This document shows, in pieces, positions 42,075 through 51,468 of a stretch of 64,000 nucleotides of DNA. Origin of the DNA: a virus; the IMG/VR virus record IMGVR_UViG_3300048590_000292, positions 1 to 64,000 of that record; one strand, 5' to 3'. The notes under the pieces are model-generated. The model did no database searches, was not told the origin of the DNA, and was given only the letters and a program-made list of their open reading frames with translations. Position numbers and translations under genes: made by a program. Positions within the stretch are counted from its first letter, which is position 1, and each line of letters opens with the position of its first letter.

Positions 42075-43456
42075 GCAACGTAAACGGATGCTGCGATGAC
42101 AATAGCCCTACCGTTTTGCCGTCGCCTAAAGAGGAGATGCGCAAGCGTAAGGCCGCACGTATGCCCGTTTTGTTTGAACTTGAAAACCCTATTCCGCAGG
42201 AAGTAGCCGACTCAAAGGAACTTTCGGAAACTATTGAAAAGTATAAATTTGTTCCGTACGCCGGACACACGAACGGCAGCGGACATAGTACGCTCGCTTG
42301 GTATTTGATGCTGTCGAAACTCTCCCCTACAAACGGGGCAGTGATCGACAAGTTGACAAAATACGCTGTTGGTGGACGCGCTGTTTTTGTCCGGTCTGAA
42401 AACCCGGACTACGACATAGGTGAGGAAACAAACCCGCTTTCACGGCAGGAAAAAGTAAACTACCAAGAGGCCATAACATCGTTCATTGAATTTGAGGGAG
42501 GGGTTCGCAACTATCACAGGCTAATAACGGCATCGCTGAAAGCAACCGGAAACGCCTGGGTAGAAATGTCGGTAATGACGGTCAACGGCCAAACGCGGGT
42601 ACACCTACGGAACCAACGGCAAACACAGACAATGTATCTGCGTACAAAGGCTGATGAAATGCGGATGGCCGCTATTTCTCCGATTTGGACGGATGAATAT
42701 TTGCGAAAAAACCCGCCGCGTATCATACCGCTTTACCCGAATTTCACGGTAGAAAACGGCGCAAAAAAAACGCTGTTTCACCTGAAAAACGGGGATAATA
42801 ACTGGTATGGCAGGCCGGACAGCCAAAGCGCCGATCTGTATAAGTACCGCGAAGTGCAGGACGCTATCTACGTTGTGAAACAGGCAGCCAACAACTTTAC
42901 AGGGCAGATTGTATTCGAGGTAGAGGACGACGGGCAAGACCCGGCAATCAACGAGAATCAGGCATGGGAATCAGGGTTTAATTCTTTCGCTGACCGGATG
43001 ACCGAAAACTTTACCCAACGCGGCAAAGACCCGTTAAGCGTGTTTGTCACATCTCGACCGTTTGGGGCAAAACCGATGTTTGTTTTTCAGGTAGCGCCTA
43101 ACACAAACGAGAAGTGGTACAAAGAAACCGGGGCAATGTCCGAAAGTTACATTTTGGGCGCACACGGGGCAACGCTTCGCTTCATGGGAAAAGATGCGGC
43201 CAACGGGTTTTCTACCGACGCTTTTGTATCTGACTACGTGATGAATATGGAGCCGGTTATAAATGACATACGCACGACAGTAATGGTTTTTTCAAACTCT
43301 ATTCTGTCGGTTGCCTGGGAGGCTCTTGGGATGCAGCAAATGAACGACATAAGCCTTTCGTTCCAAACGCCTATACAATCAGCAATTGACGAATACAAAT
43401 CGGTAAACGAAAAGAAGGAAGCAGAAAAACAAACACCGCGAATTGAAACCGTATAA
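42071..43456 (+). CDS. Portal protein
   Basis: 461 residues. The middle carries Y-G-R-P-D-S-Q-S and Y-K-Y-R-E-V-Q-D-A-I-Y-V near 240-265, a typical portal stem/wing stretch, and R-N-Q-R-Q-T-Q-T before it. Portal length fits the HK97-like type. It forms the ring for DNA entry. Its place after the capsid gene is unusual. Confidence 0.75.
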   Translation: MSNVNGCCDDNSPTVLPSPKEEMRKRKAARMPVLFELENPIPQEVADSKELSETIEKYKFVPYAGHTNGSGHSTLAWYLMLSKLSPTNGAVIDKLTKYAVGGRAVFVRSENPDYDIGEETNPLSRQEKVNYQEAITSFIEFEGGVRNYHRLITASLKATGNAWVEMSVMTVNGQTRVHLRNQRQTQTMYLRTKADEMRMAAISPIWTDEYLRKNPPRIIPLYPNFTVENGAKKTLFHLKNGDNNWYGRPDSQSADLYKYREVQDAIYVVKQAANNFTGQIVFEVEDDGQDPAINENQAWESGFNSFADRMTENFTQRGKDPLSVFVTSRPFGAKPMFVFQVAPNTNEKWYKETGAMSESYILGAHGATLRFMGKDAANGFSTDAFVSDYVMNMEPVINDIRTTVMVFSNSILSVAWEALGMQQMNDISLSFQTPIQSAIDEYKSVNEKKEAEKQTPRIETV

Positions 43457-44134
43457 ATGGCAAATCTAATCACGGCATACGAGGTAAAGCGGTATTCACC
43501 AGCGGGCAGAAATTACCCGGAAGTGAATATCTGCGAAGCGATACCACAGGTGGAGGAGGGTATCGGGTATAAGTGCCTTGGTGAAGATTTGTACGAATGG
43601 CTCATTACGAAACTGACTGAATACCCGGCAACGGTGCAGGAATATAACCCGACAATCGAATACGACGAAGATGAATATGTAGTGCGACATGGTTGCCTAT
43701 TTGTTTCCGAAGTCGGTTGTAACCGCACCGATCCGGTTGAAGTGGAAAACGATTGGGCAGCGGTGGACAAGTTCACCGACGCCTGCGCAAACACCCTTTG
43801 GACGCGCTATTTACGCCGAATTTTGGCATTGCGCGTGTACGAAACGGTAATGTTATACGACACGCAACAAAGCGGTGCAGGTGGCGTAGTTGTCTCCCTC
43901 GGAGACGGGTACAACACAGGACACCGGGCCGCTTCAAAGTACGAAATAGCAGACCGGGCGAAACGATTGGATGAAGATGCGAATCTGACCGTTCAAAATA
44001 TGTACCGCTGGTTTGAGAAACAACTCGAAGCCAAAACGTGTACGACAATGCCGATCAATTCGGCGCAGGCGTGTTGGCAAAGGAACTGCGAACAACCCCG
44101 CAAAGGAATACGAAGGTTTGCCTTCAAATATTGA
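43457..44134 (+). CDS. Head-tail connector (DUF6712-like)
   Basis: 225 residues directly after the portal stop. The start N-L-I-T-A-Y-E-V-K-R-Y and a late helical part (E-I-A-D-R-A-K-R-L-D-E-D-A-N-L-T-V) match the DUF6712 type found in Bacteroidota phages next to portals. Probably an adaptor of the neck. Confidence 0.6.
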   Translation: MANLITAYEVKRYSPAGRNYPEVNICEAIPQVEEGIGYKCLGEDLYEWLITKLTEYPATVQEYNPTIEYDEDEYVVRHGCLFVSEVGCNRTDPVEVENDWAAVDKFTDACANTLWTRYLRRILALRVYETVMLYDTQQSGAGGVVVSLGDGYNTGHRAASKYEIADRAKRLDEDANLTVQNMYRWFEKQLEAKTCTTMPINSAQACWQRNCEQPRKGIRRFAFKY

Positions 44135-44136
44135 GT

Positions 44137-44436
44137 ATGACAATAGCAGATGAAATAAAACACTACTTAGCGTCAAAAGTGATCGTTAAGGAAAAGGTAG
44201 ACGACGAAACGGCAGACACCAGGTTTGATATTTGCCTGAAGTGTGAGTACCGAAATGCCGACGAAAATAAGTGTATAATTTGCACCTGTTTTCTTGACCT
44301 CAAAACCGGGAGCCGGGTTAATTGGCGACCGGCAAAGAACCGAAACGAAATAACACACTGCCCTGAGGGCAGGTGGAACGACAAAGAAATTGCGAATCAT
44401 TACCGGGCCTTAGATGGTCTGAAACCGCTAACATAA
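44137..44436 (+). CDS. Small four-cysteine zinc-type phage protein
   Basis: 99 residues from ATG 44137; the upstream frame lies in the connector gene. C-L-K-C at about 29-32, C-I-I-C-T-C at 42-47 and a Cys in C-P-E-G-R-W near 71 form a zinc-binding pattern that is common in Bacteroidota phages, usually close to head genes. Role unknown. Confidence 0.65.
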   Translation: MTIADEIKHYLASKVIVKEKVDDETADTRFDICLKCEYRNADENKCIICTCFLDLKTGSRVNWRPAKNRNEITHCPEGRWNDKEIANHYRALDGLKPLT

Positions 44437-44449
44437 AACAAATATTACA

Positions 44450-45136
44450 ATGTACAGACCAATAGCAAATTCCGGTCAAAATGCCAACAACGCGCTAAAG
44501 CGTTACGCCGATGACGATGTTTGTTGCAATTCCTACCCGGACGCCTGCCAATACGACGTTACCATTGCCACGGCGGCAACGGTCAATAACGTGAAATTCA
44601 AGCGCACCGCAGATGGCGAAACGATTACCAAAACTTTCACCGCCGCAGGTGGCACCGCCGTAGTGGCTGCCCTGAAAGCCGCTTTCGTTGCCGAAGGGTA
44701 CGAAAACGACGGCGATGTGATCGTTGACGTAACGAGCGAGGTGGACGGCTCCAATACGATCTACCACATTACCGGCGCTCTCATTGTTGTTTCGATGACC
44801 CACACGACAAACACCGTTGTAACGGCTACCGAAAAATGCAACCGGGTCGGTATCTGTGATTTCTATATCACTACCGCCGGGGGCGCTGCAAACGTCTTTG
44901 GCGTGGACGGCACCGACCAAGACCTCGGTTCTTTGGTTATCGGCGACGATAATGCCGCCGCTGTTGTGGCTGCTATCGAAGGCGCTACCGCATGGCCGTC
45001 CGGTTACACGGTTGCAGTTACCGAAGATGCCGACTTGTATTACATAACGATCAACGGCCCCGGCACGGTCGTATTTACATGGAACGGTGACCAATTCGCA
45101 AAGCAGGATTGTGTCGCAGGTTACATCGCTGTTTAA
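44450..45136 (+). CDS. Virion surface protein with two similar domains
   Basis: 228 residues, Thr/Ala/Val-rich. Two segments look homologous: about 35-120 and 135-215, each with A-A-V-V-A-A-(L/I) and a later Y-(H/Y)-I-T. Likely a head fibre or decoration protein. It is followed by a terminator, so it closes the head operon. Confidence 0.5.
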   Translation: MYRPIANSGQNANNALKRYADDDVCCNSYPDACQYDVTIATAATVNNVKFKRTADGETITKTFTAAGGTAVVAALKAAFVAEGYENDGDVIVDVTSEVDGSNTIYHITGALIVVSMTHTTNTVVTATEKCNRVGICDFYITTAGGAANVFGVDGTDQDLGSLVIGDDNAAAVVAAIEGATAWPSGYTVAVTEDADLYYITINGPGTVVFTWNGDQFAKQDCVAGYIAV

Positions 45137-45164
45137 GGCTCCAGTCTTTCGTTATTATATTCAT

Positions 45165-45207
45165 AAGCCCGTCCCTGCTATTTTTCACGGCGGGTACGGG
45201 CTTTTTT
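45165..45207 (+). terminator. Rho-independent terminator after head genes
   Basis: AAGCCCGT (45165-45172) pairs with ACGGGCTT (45196-45203), and T continues to 45207. The inner part can pair further. Confidence 0.75.
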
Positions 45208-45220
45208 CTTTGATTTCAAT

Positions 45221-45583
45221 ATGCCGACCGTATCGTACAAGGTTCCTGAATTAATATTGGAGGATTTCCCGCACGGGGATACGCTCGACCTGTTTTTTGA
45301 TGAGGTGACCGACGAAGATACCGGCGATCCAATCGACTTGACTGCAGGGTATGCCGCTGAACAACGGTTTGAGGAAAAGGACGGCACCGAAGTGGTAACG
45401 CTAAACGATGCCGACGGAATAACCTTGGGTAACGGTACATTACAGATAGTTACCGAAACAACGACATGGCCGCAAAACTGCACAATCTATTCAGATTTGC
45501 AATTTACCGCGCCGGGGGGCAATACGGAAACGTGGATAAAGATCATCGTAAAACTTAGAAAAACGATAACAACGCCGACCTAA
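45221..45583 (+). CDS. Virion protein, possible fibre adaptor
   Basis: 120 residues, beta-rich and acidic (D-F-P-H-G-D-T-L-D-L-F-F-D-E-V-T-D). 14 bp after the terminator. Comparable small Ig-like or jelly-roll proteins are found before fibre genes. No family named. Confidence 0.5.
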   Translation: MPTVSYKVPELILEDFPHGDTLDLFFDEVTDEDTGDPIDLTAGYAAEQRFEEKDGTEVVTLNDADGITLGNGTLQIVTETTTWPQNCTIYSDLQFTAPGGNTETWIKIIVKLRKTITTPT

Positions 45584-46080
45584 TGCCAGCAGCAAAAATA
45601 TACGTTCAAAGCCCGAACTACTCCCTTACGCTAAGGCAGCCGCGATATACAATGAATCTGGCAAGGGGTACACAAGGCCCGCCGGGCGAAGCGGATAAGC
45701 GCATGGGCGGCGTGCTGTTGTCAGACCCAAACGCGGCGTTGTTTTCAGCGGGAAATACAAAGGCGTTTATCCGTATTCCGGTTGAATTGAACGGCATGAG
45801 CCTTGTCACGGTGGGCGCTTCCTGCTCAACGGCGGCAAGTTCTGGATTGACCACCATACAATACCGGCGCGTCCGGGCCGCTGTTGCCGACGTAGATATG
45901 CTAAGCACACCGATTACATTAGACGCGAACGAAATAGACAGCGCAACGGCGGCAACCCCGCCGGTTATAAATGCATCAAACCGCCTGGTACAAACCGGCG
46001 ATCAAATACACTTCGACGTAGACACAGCCGGAACGGGTGTTTTGGGTGTCTTTGTCTCATTCACTTTTGACACAATTTAG
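45583..46080 (+). CDS. Fibre protein with short collagen-like motif
   Basis: 165 residues, one-base overlap with the gene before. [10 protein letters not shown] near 30 is a short collagen-like (Gly-Pro-Pro-Gly) element that often trimerises, followed by a beta-rich domain. Likely part of a head or tail fibre. Confidence 0.55.
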   Translation: MPAAKIYVQSPNYSLTLRQPRYTMNLARGTQGPPGEADKRMGGVLLSDPNAALFSAGNTKAFIRIPVELNGMSLVTVGASCSTAASSGLTTIQYRRVRAAVADVDMLSTPITLDANEIDSATAATPPVINASNRLVQTGDQIHFDVDTAGTGVLGVFVSFTFDTI

Positions 46081-46085
46081 AAAAC

Positions 46086-46496
46086 ATGGCATCATTTAAC
46101 AAGTTTCAGCCGTTCGTCGAACAACTCGCAGAAAAGGTGCATAACCTCGGCAGTGATCAAATCGTTGTTGCCCTGACCAACACGGCACCCAACGCCACAG
46201 ACGGCGTTCTTACAGACATTACAGAGATCAGTTATACTAACTGCTCCAGCCGGAACGTCACGACAACTTCCAGCGCGCAAACCACAGGCACGTACAAACT
46301 CGTTTTGGCCGACCTGGTATTGACCGCTTCGGGCGGGTCGGTTGGCCCGTTTCGGTACGTGGTATTGTACAACGATACAGCCGCGTCTGATCAACTTATC
46401 GGGTATTACGACTACGGTTCATCCCTGACCCTTTTGGACGGCGAAACCTTAACCATCGACTTTGATCCGTCCGCCGGGGTATTGACAATCGCGTAA
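46086..46496 (+). CDS. Conserved virion protein
   Basis: 136 residues. The start A-S-F-N-K-F, then [11 protein letters not shown], and later V-A-L-T-N-T-A-P is a recurrent pattern in environmental phages, annotated only as structural. Beta-rich C-terminus. Confidence 0.6.
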   Translation: MASFNKFQPFVEQLAEKVHNLGSDQIVVALTNTAPNATDGVLTDITEISYTNCSSRNVTTTSSAQTTGTYKLVLADLVLTASGGSVGPFRYVVLYNDTAASDQLIGYYDYGSSLTLLDGETLTIDFDPSAGVLTIA

Positions 46497-46498
46497 TT

Positions 46499-48595
46499 AT
46501 GGCCTACACCAACGGCGTTTTTAGGATAGACTTAGTGAGCGGTTCGGACGCAGCCCGAACCGCTCTAACCTCTTGCACGGCTTCTAACCCGTCCGGGTCT
46601 ATTACGAATATTCAAAAAACAGCGCATGGCCTTGTTACCGGCGCGGTCGTTGATCTTACGCTGTTCACGGCGTGGCTGAATAGCGCGTGGAAGATTACCG
46701 TTGTTGATGCGGATAATTTCACGCTCGATGACGCTACATGGCAGGCTACTGCCGATACTTCCGGCACAGTCACGCCTCGCGGCGGGTCATCATGGTCGGA
46801 CGCCTGGTTAACCATAGGTAGCGGCGCAACGGCGGCACGTATTCAGCCTGGGGATGAAATGCGGATTTCCAAAACTGCCGATCCGGTTTCGCTGGGGCAA
46901 GATGCGACTTGGACGGACGGAAGTCAGACGGTCACGCTTACAACGGCGGTGACGAAAAAAATAGATGATTCAGCGGGGAGTACGTGGACGGTTTCAGCAA
47001 ACATAACAGGAAGTTCAAACACGAGCCGTAAAATAGGGGCAAACGCACAAGTTTTGACGCCTGCAACAGGATTTACAACGGGGAAAGTGGCCTACATACT
47101 TATTGCGGGCGGCGGAACGGAAGACTTCTCAGCGTATGAGAAAATATGTTTTTGGTTTCGGCCAACTTCAAATGCTGTAATAGCCGCAAGTACATATAAG
47201 ATTTGCCTTTGTTCCGATGCGACAGGCGACACAATTGTAAATGAAATAAATATACCGGCAACACTGAATAACACGGGTTGGCACATAATGGAACTGGACT
47301 ATGGTGCGGCGCTTGGGTCGTCTATTCAGTCCGTAGCAATATACGCAAACAGCGATCCGGGAACGACGGCTTTTTCTATAAACAACATTTTTGCTACAAA
47401 TGACCTGTCGCTAAAAACCCTGATCGGGAAAACCGGCGATGTAAACTATAATATCCAGTCGATTGACGGTACAACGATAAAAATAGACAGCAACAACACG
47501 GCGGCAACCGGGCGGGGGTATTCAGGCGCAACCTCGACAGAAACTTTGTATTATCGCGTTCCTTTTGATGTGACGACTACCGGATCATGGGCAATAATGA
47601 ACGAAAACGGTGCCGCAACATCGCCGTACAATCATTACATAGGAGGCTATAATACAACTAATGATACGCGTGACGGAGTAACTTGCATAGCAAGCGCTTT
47701 AGTAGGTGTAGGAACGTCGATTACCTGTTTTAATTTTTGTAAATTATCATATTTTACAATAGCGAGATTTAGTATAATTTCTGTTAGTTCGGCAAATAAT
47801 CTTGCAATATCGGACACGGTGTTTTGCGGCGGTGCTGGAACTTTTAGCACTTCGACTATCGCGATTACCCTTATTAATTGCAAATTTCTTAATCTGTCGG
47901 CCACTCCAACAATTTATGGAGGTGAATGTGTTTTTTTAAATTGTGAGTTCAGAAATATATCATCAACTGCAATTGCGGGTTACCCGGCACAGGAGTTTAT
48001 TTCTTGCACATTTGCCAATAACACCACCGCGTCAATAGCAATTTCAGATGGGGAAAGGAGGGGAACTGGGGCTGTGTTGCTGCGCAATTGCATACTATTG
48101 GACACAACAGAGATATTATCCACATCGAACAGATACTCATTCGCTTGGTCATACAACCACGACGACACACCCGGAAATCATTGGGGATTCACGAATGGAG
48201 CAACGATCAATATGCAATCTTCTGTTGTACACAGCGCCGAGCCTGTGGCGTGGAAATTCACGCTAAGTAGTTCCGCAAGTGGACAATACAGGCCCGCGAC
48301 ATTACGATTAGGCCCGTTTCCTGTCGAGGCTTCTGCACTTGTAACCGTAACCGCATGGATAAAAAAAGACCATGCAACCAACGTAGGCGCAAAACTTTAC
48401 GTGCAAGATGAACTATACAACATCGATGGCGTAGTTGCTGACAGCGCGACAAAGGCAGATGATACCAGTTGGGAGGAGTTAACCATAACTTTCACACCGA
48501 CAGAGGCGGGCGTAGTTCCGGTTTTTGTGGATGCTTGGTATGCAGATGGGGCATCTAACGTGTACGTGGGAAGTATAACTTTAACACAAGCATGA
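46499..48595 (+). CDS. Large fibre with beta-helix and C-terminal binding domain
   Basis: 698 residues. Repeated short strands with N-C-(K/E)-F ladders (about 440-530) indicate a parallel beta-helix. The end (about 570-698) resembles a carbohydrate-binding jelly-roll (V-T-A-W-I-K-K-D and S-W-E-E-L-T-I-T-F-T-P). The DNA for the middle part (about 47600-48200) is more AT-rich than both sides, which suggests exchange of the receptor-binding segment. Confidence 0.6.
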   Translation: MAYTNGVFRIDLVSGSDAARTALTSCTASNPSGSITNIQKTAHGLVTGAVVDLTLFTAWLNSAWKITVVDADNFTLDDATWQATADTSGTVTPRGGSSWSDAWLTIGSGATAARIQPGDEMRISKTADPVSLGQDATWTDGSQTVTLTTAVTKKIDDSAGSTWTVSANITGSSNTSRKIGANAQVLTPATGFTTGKVAYILIAGGGTEDFSAYEKICFWFRPTSNAVIAASTYKICLCSDATGDTIVNEINIPATLNNTGWHIMELDYGAALGSSIQSVAIYANSDPGTTAFSINNIFATNDLSLKTLIGKTGDVNYNIQSIDGTTIKIDSNNTAATGRGYSGATSTETLYYRVPFDVTTTGSWAIMNENGAATSPYNHYIGGYNTTNDTRDGVTCIASALVGVGTSITCFNFCKLSYFTIARFSIISVSSANNLAISDTVFCGGAGTFSTSTIAITLINCKFLNLSATPTIYGGECVFLNCEFRNISSTAIAGYPAQEFISCTFANNTTASIAISDGERRGTGAVLLRNCILLDTTEILSTSNRYSFAWSYNHDDTPGNHWGFTNGATINMQSSVVHSAEPVAWKFTLSSSASGQYRPATLRLGPFPVEASALVTVTAWIKKDHATNVGAKLYVQDELYNIDGVVADSATKADDTSWEELTITFTPTEAGVVPVFVDAWYADGASNVYVGSITLTQA

Positions 48596-49062
48596 TAGTA
48601 GAGCAATATACGGACATGGCCGGCAAATGGCGGGTGTTGTGGCAATCGGACACGACGGGGCAAACGTATAATTTCAAGTTCGCTGAAGAGCCGACAGAAC
48701 AACAATTGCAGGCACTTTCAGACGCGAATGATACGGCGGCAACGGTCAACGCTGTGCAGCCGCTTTCGTTTTCGATTCTGGAACACCGGGAAGTGTTGAT
48801 CGAATTGGTACGCCGTGTAAAGGCTTCGCCAAATACGACGCTTGCACAGTACAACAACTACTTAGGCACATTGCCCTGGTATGAGGCGGCTATCATTCGG
48901 ACGTTCGTTTTCCTGCTCGCTTCGCGCCTTGCAGAAAAGCAAGATGTATCCCTGGCAAGCCTGACAGAAAATACCGTATTCGTTGCCGTTCGGAACTTCT
49001 TAGCCGACACGCCTACATGGAAATTGGCCCGGTTGATCCTGGGTGAAAATGATATTCAATAA
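48592..49062 (+). CDS. Hypothetical virion-associated protein
   Basis: 156 residues, ATGA overlap at the start and sharing one base with the next gene. Beta start then helical (VLIELVRRVKAS, AIIRTFVFLLASRLAEK). It may be a fibre chaperone; this is only context. Confidence 0.5.
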   Translation: MIVEQYTDMAGKWRVLWQSDTTGQTYNFKFAEEPTEQQLQALSDANDTAATVNAVQPLSFSILEHREVLIELVRRVKASPNTTLAQYNNYLGTLPWYEAAIIRTFVFLLASRLAEKQDVSLASLTENTVFVAVRNFLADTPTWKLARLILGENDIQ

Positions 49063-51449
49063 TGGCACTGCCGACAAAAAGCGACTTACTTACCGGGAAG
49101 TTTTCTGCCGACGGTTCGCCGTTCGTGCAAGTGTCGGCAAAAGCCGGTATTGATACCAATACCCTTGAATATAGCGCGGACGGTTCGCCATTTTGGGCAG
49201 TAGAGGAAACGGGCGGCGGGGCGTCATACACCCTTGTAGCGGCGGCGGGCGCGTTCACACTTACAGGCATTGCGGCGGCGATAATTAAGGGCGTATTAGT
49301 TGCGGCAACGGCGGCAACATTCACGCTATCCGGCCAGGCCGCAAACCTGAAAAAAGGATATACGCTGCCTTGCTCCGCCGGGTCGTTTACCTTGTCTGGG
49401 CAATCCGCCGGATTATCGAACGGCAAAAGTATAACGGCTGGCGTTGGATCGTTTACGCTCGCCGGAAATGCGGCAACCTTCCGGGTAGGCCGTTCGGTAC
49501 AAGCCGGAACGGGCGCGTTCACTTTAACAGGCAATTCGGTATCGTTCAACAGCGCGGCAATACTTCCCGCCGGATTAGGCACTTTTACCTTAACAGGGAA
49601 CACAGCAGGCGTTTTTGCGGGGCGAAAGTTATTGGCCGGGGCCGGGACATTTGCCCTGACCGGCAACGAGGCGAATATTAACAAGGGCCGTACCCTTGTT
49701 TGTTCTGTTGTCAATTTCGCGCTGAATGCAGCCGATGTCGGCCTAAAGGCAGGAAAGGTGCTACCCGCCGGGGTAGGTATATTCACATTATCCGGCCAAA
49801 ATTCGGCGCTCAAAAAAGGCGCTACCCTTTCGCTTTCGGCGGGCAGTTTCGCGCTATCTGGGCAAAACGCCAATCTGAATAAGGGGCGAAGTTTGGCAGC
49901 CGGGGCGGGTTTATTTTCGCTTACAGGTAATGCGGCCAACCTAAACAGGGGCCGAACAATAGCAGGCGGAACGGGCGTTTTCATACTGACCGGCAATAGC
50001 GCAAACTTCAACAGCGCGGCAATCTTGCCAGGCGGCACCGGGTCTTTTGTTTTCACCGGCAACGATGCAGGGTTAATGGTAGCGAGGTTGGCCGGGGCCG
50101 GTACGGGTGCGTTTGTTCTAACCGGACAAGCCGCAAATCTTAACAAGGGGCGCAACATTGCGGGCGGCACAGGATCATTTACGTTATCTGGTATTTCCGC
50201 GAACCTGAAAGCGGGAAAATCAATTCAGGCCGCAGTCGGTTCGTTTAACCTTTCGGGGCAAGCGGCGGTAATACGCAAAACAAACACATTCTCCGCAAAC
50301 GCGGGCACATTCATACTTACCGGCCAAAGCGCCGGACTTGAAAAAGGTCAAACCATTGCCGCCGGTGTTGGATCGTTCGTATTGACAGGGCAAGCAGCGG
50401 CATTATTGCGCGGGCGAAATATTGCAGCCGGTACCGGGGTATTTATCCTTTCGGGGCAGCCTGTCGGGTTCAACGGCGCGGCGATATTATCGGCAGACCC
50501 GGCAGCGTACACACTTACGGGCAACAACGCGGGGCTTATCCATTCGGCAAAAGTATCCGCCGGGGCAGGTTCTTTCGCGTTGACTGGTAATGACGCGGCC
50601 CTCAACAAGGGGCGAAGTATCGCGGCGGGCGTTGGCGTGTTCAACCTCACGGGGCAAGCCGCCGGGATAAACAAAGGCCGGACAATGACGGCGGGGGCCG
50701 GGGCGTACGCGCTATCCGGGCAAAATGCGTTATTTGAGACTACCAGGAAAATAACGGCAGGCACCGGCGTATTTACGCTCACCGGAAATTCTGTTTCGTT
50801 CAACAGCGAGGCGAATTTGCCCGGCGGTACTGGATCGTTTGCCCTGACCGGAAACAATGCCGGGTTGAGGACTTCGCGTCTGTTGAGTAGTGGCGTTGGA
50901 TCGTTCACATTGACGGGTAACGCTGCCAATCTGAATAGGGGCAAATCAATGCCAGCCGGAACCGGCGCTTTTACATTCACAGGCAACGCGGTCAACTTCT
51001 TACGCGGGCGCGTAATGCCTGCCGTATCTGGTACATTCGCTTTATCGGGCCAATCTGTCGGACTTCGCAAGGCGTCTATTATCGGAATTAATGCCGGGGC
51101 GTACACGTTAACAGGCGAGCCGGTAGATTTTAGGATCGGCGGCGTTTTGGTTGCCGGGCATGGATCGTTTGTTTTTACCGGCAACGCGGCAACATTCCGG
51201 GCAACGCGGCAAATGCCGATAACGGCAGGATCATTCGTTATTACGGGCAATCCGGCAGGATTATTGAACGGAAATAAGTTGTCAGGCGATACGGGCGCTT
51301 TTGTGCTTACGGGCAATCCGGTTACGTTTATTTTAGGCCGCGAAGTTGCCGCCGGCACGGGCGTATTTGTGTTGACAGGAAACGCGGCGGGGTTGATCTA
51401 TTCGAGCGATGCGGGGGTGTTTGTGCCGCGTGTAGTTTGGTTCTATTAA
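49062..51449 (+). CDS. 22-residue repeat solenoid protein
   Basis: 795 residues. After 55 residues the protein is made almost only of a 22-residue unit, A-G-x-G-x-F-x-L-(T/S)-G-(N/Q)-x-A-x-(L/F)-x-x-G-R-x-(I/L)-x, about 33 copies, ending in P-R-V-V-W-F-Y. Glycine and small residues at fixed places suggest a beta-solenoid shaft. Similar units occur in phage tail-associated proteins of other groups. A higher-order period is present (see repeat feature). Probably a fibre shaft or surface adhesin. Confidence 0.75.
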   Translation: MALPTKSDLLTGKFSADGSPFVQVSAKAGIDTNTLEYSADGSPFWAVEETGGGASYTLVAAAGAFTLTGIAAAIIKGVLVAATAATFTLSGQAANLKKGYTLPCSAGSFTLSGQSAGLSNGKSITAGVGSFTLAGNAATFRVGRSVQAGTGAFTLTGNSVSFNSAAILPAGLGTFTLTGNTAGVFAGRKLLAGAGTFALTGNEANINKGRTLVCSVVNFALNAADVGLKAGKVLPAGVGIFTLSGQNSALKKGATLSLSAGSFALSGQNANLNKGRSLAAGAGLFSLTGNAANLNRGRTIAGGTGVFILTGNSANFNSAAILPGGTGSFVFTGNDAGLMVARLAGAGTGAFVLTGQAANLNKGRNIAGGTGSFTLSGISANLKAGKSIQAAVGSFNLSGQAAVIRKTNTFSANAGTFILTGQSAGLEKGQTIAAGVGSFVLTGQAAALLRGRNIAAGTGVFILSGQPVGFNGAAILSADPAAYTLTGNNAGLIHSAKVSAGAGSFALTGNDAALNKGRSIAAGVGVFNLTGQAAGINKGRTMTAGAGAYALSGQNALFETTRKITAGTGVFTLTGNSVSFNSEANLPGGTGSFALTGNNAGLRTSRLLSSGVGSFTLTGNAANLNRGKSMPAGTGAFTFTGNAVNFLRGRVMPAVSGTFALSGQSVGLRKASIIGINAGAYTLTGEPVDFRIGGVLVAGHGSFVFTGNAATFRATRQMPITAGSFVITGNPAGLLNGNKLSGDTGAFVLTGNPVTFILGREVAAGTGVFVLTGNAAGLIYSSDAGVFVPRVVWFY
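49225..51420 (+). repeat. 66-bp tandem repeats with 462-bp super-period
   Basis: The 22-residue unit is 66 bp at DNA level. A marked variant unit with F-N-S-A-A-I-L recurs at 49545, 50007, 50469 and 50799: spacings 462, 462 and 330 bp, exactly 7, 7 and 5 units. So blocks of seven units were duplicated as a whole, and two units were later lost from the last block. Confidence 0.75.
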
Positions 51450-51468
51450 TTCATACTAAAACAATAAG

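Noticed and set aside
49013-51358. Long minus-strand open frames (385 and 336 codons) opposite the repeat gene
   Set aside because: They are Pro/Ala/Val-rich mirror frames of a periodic GC-rich gene and have no own start signals.
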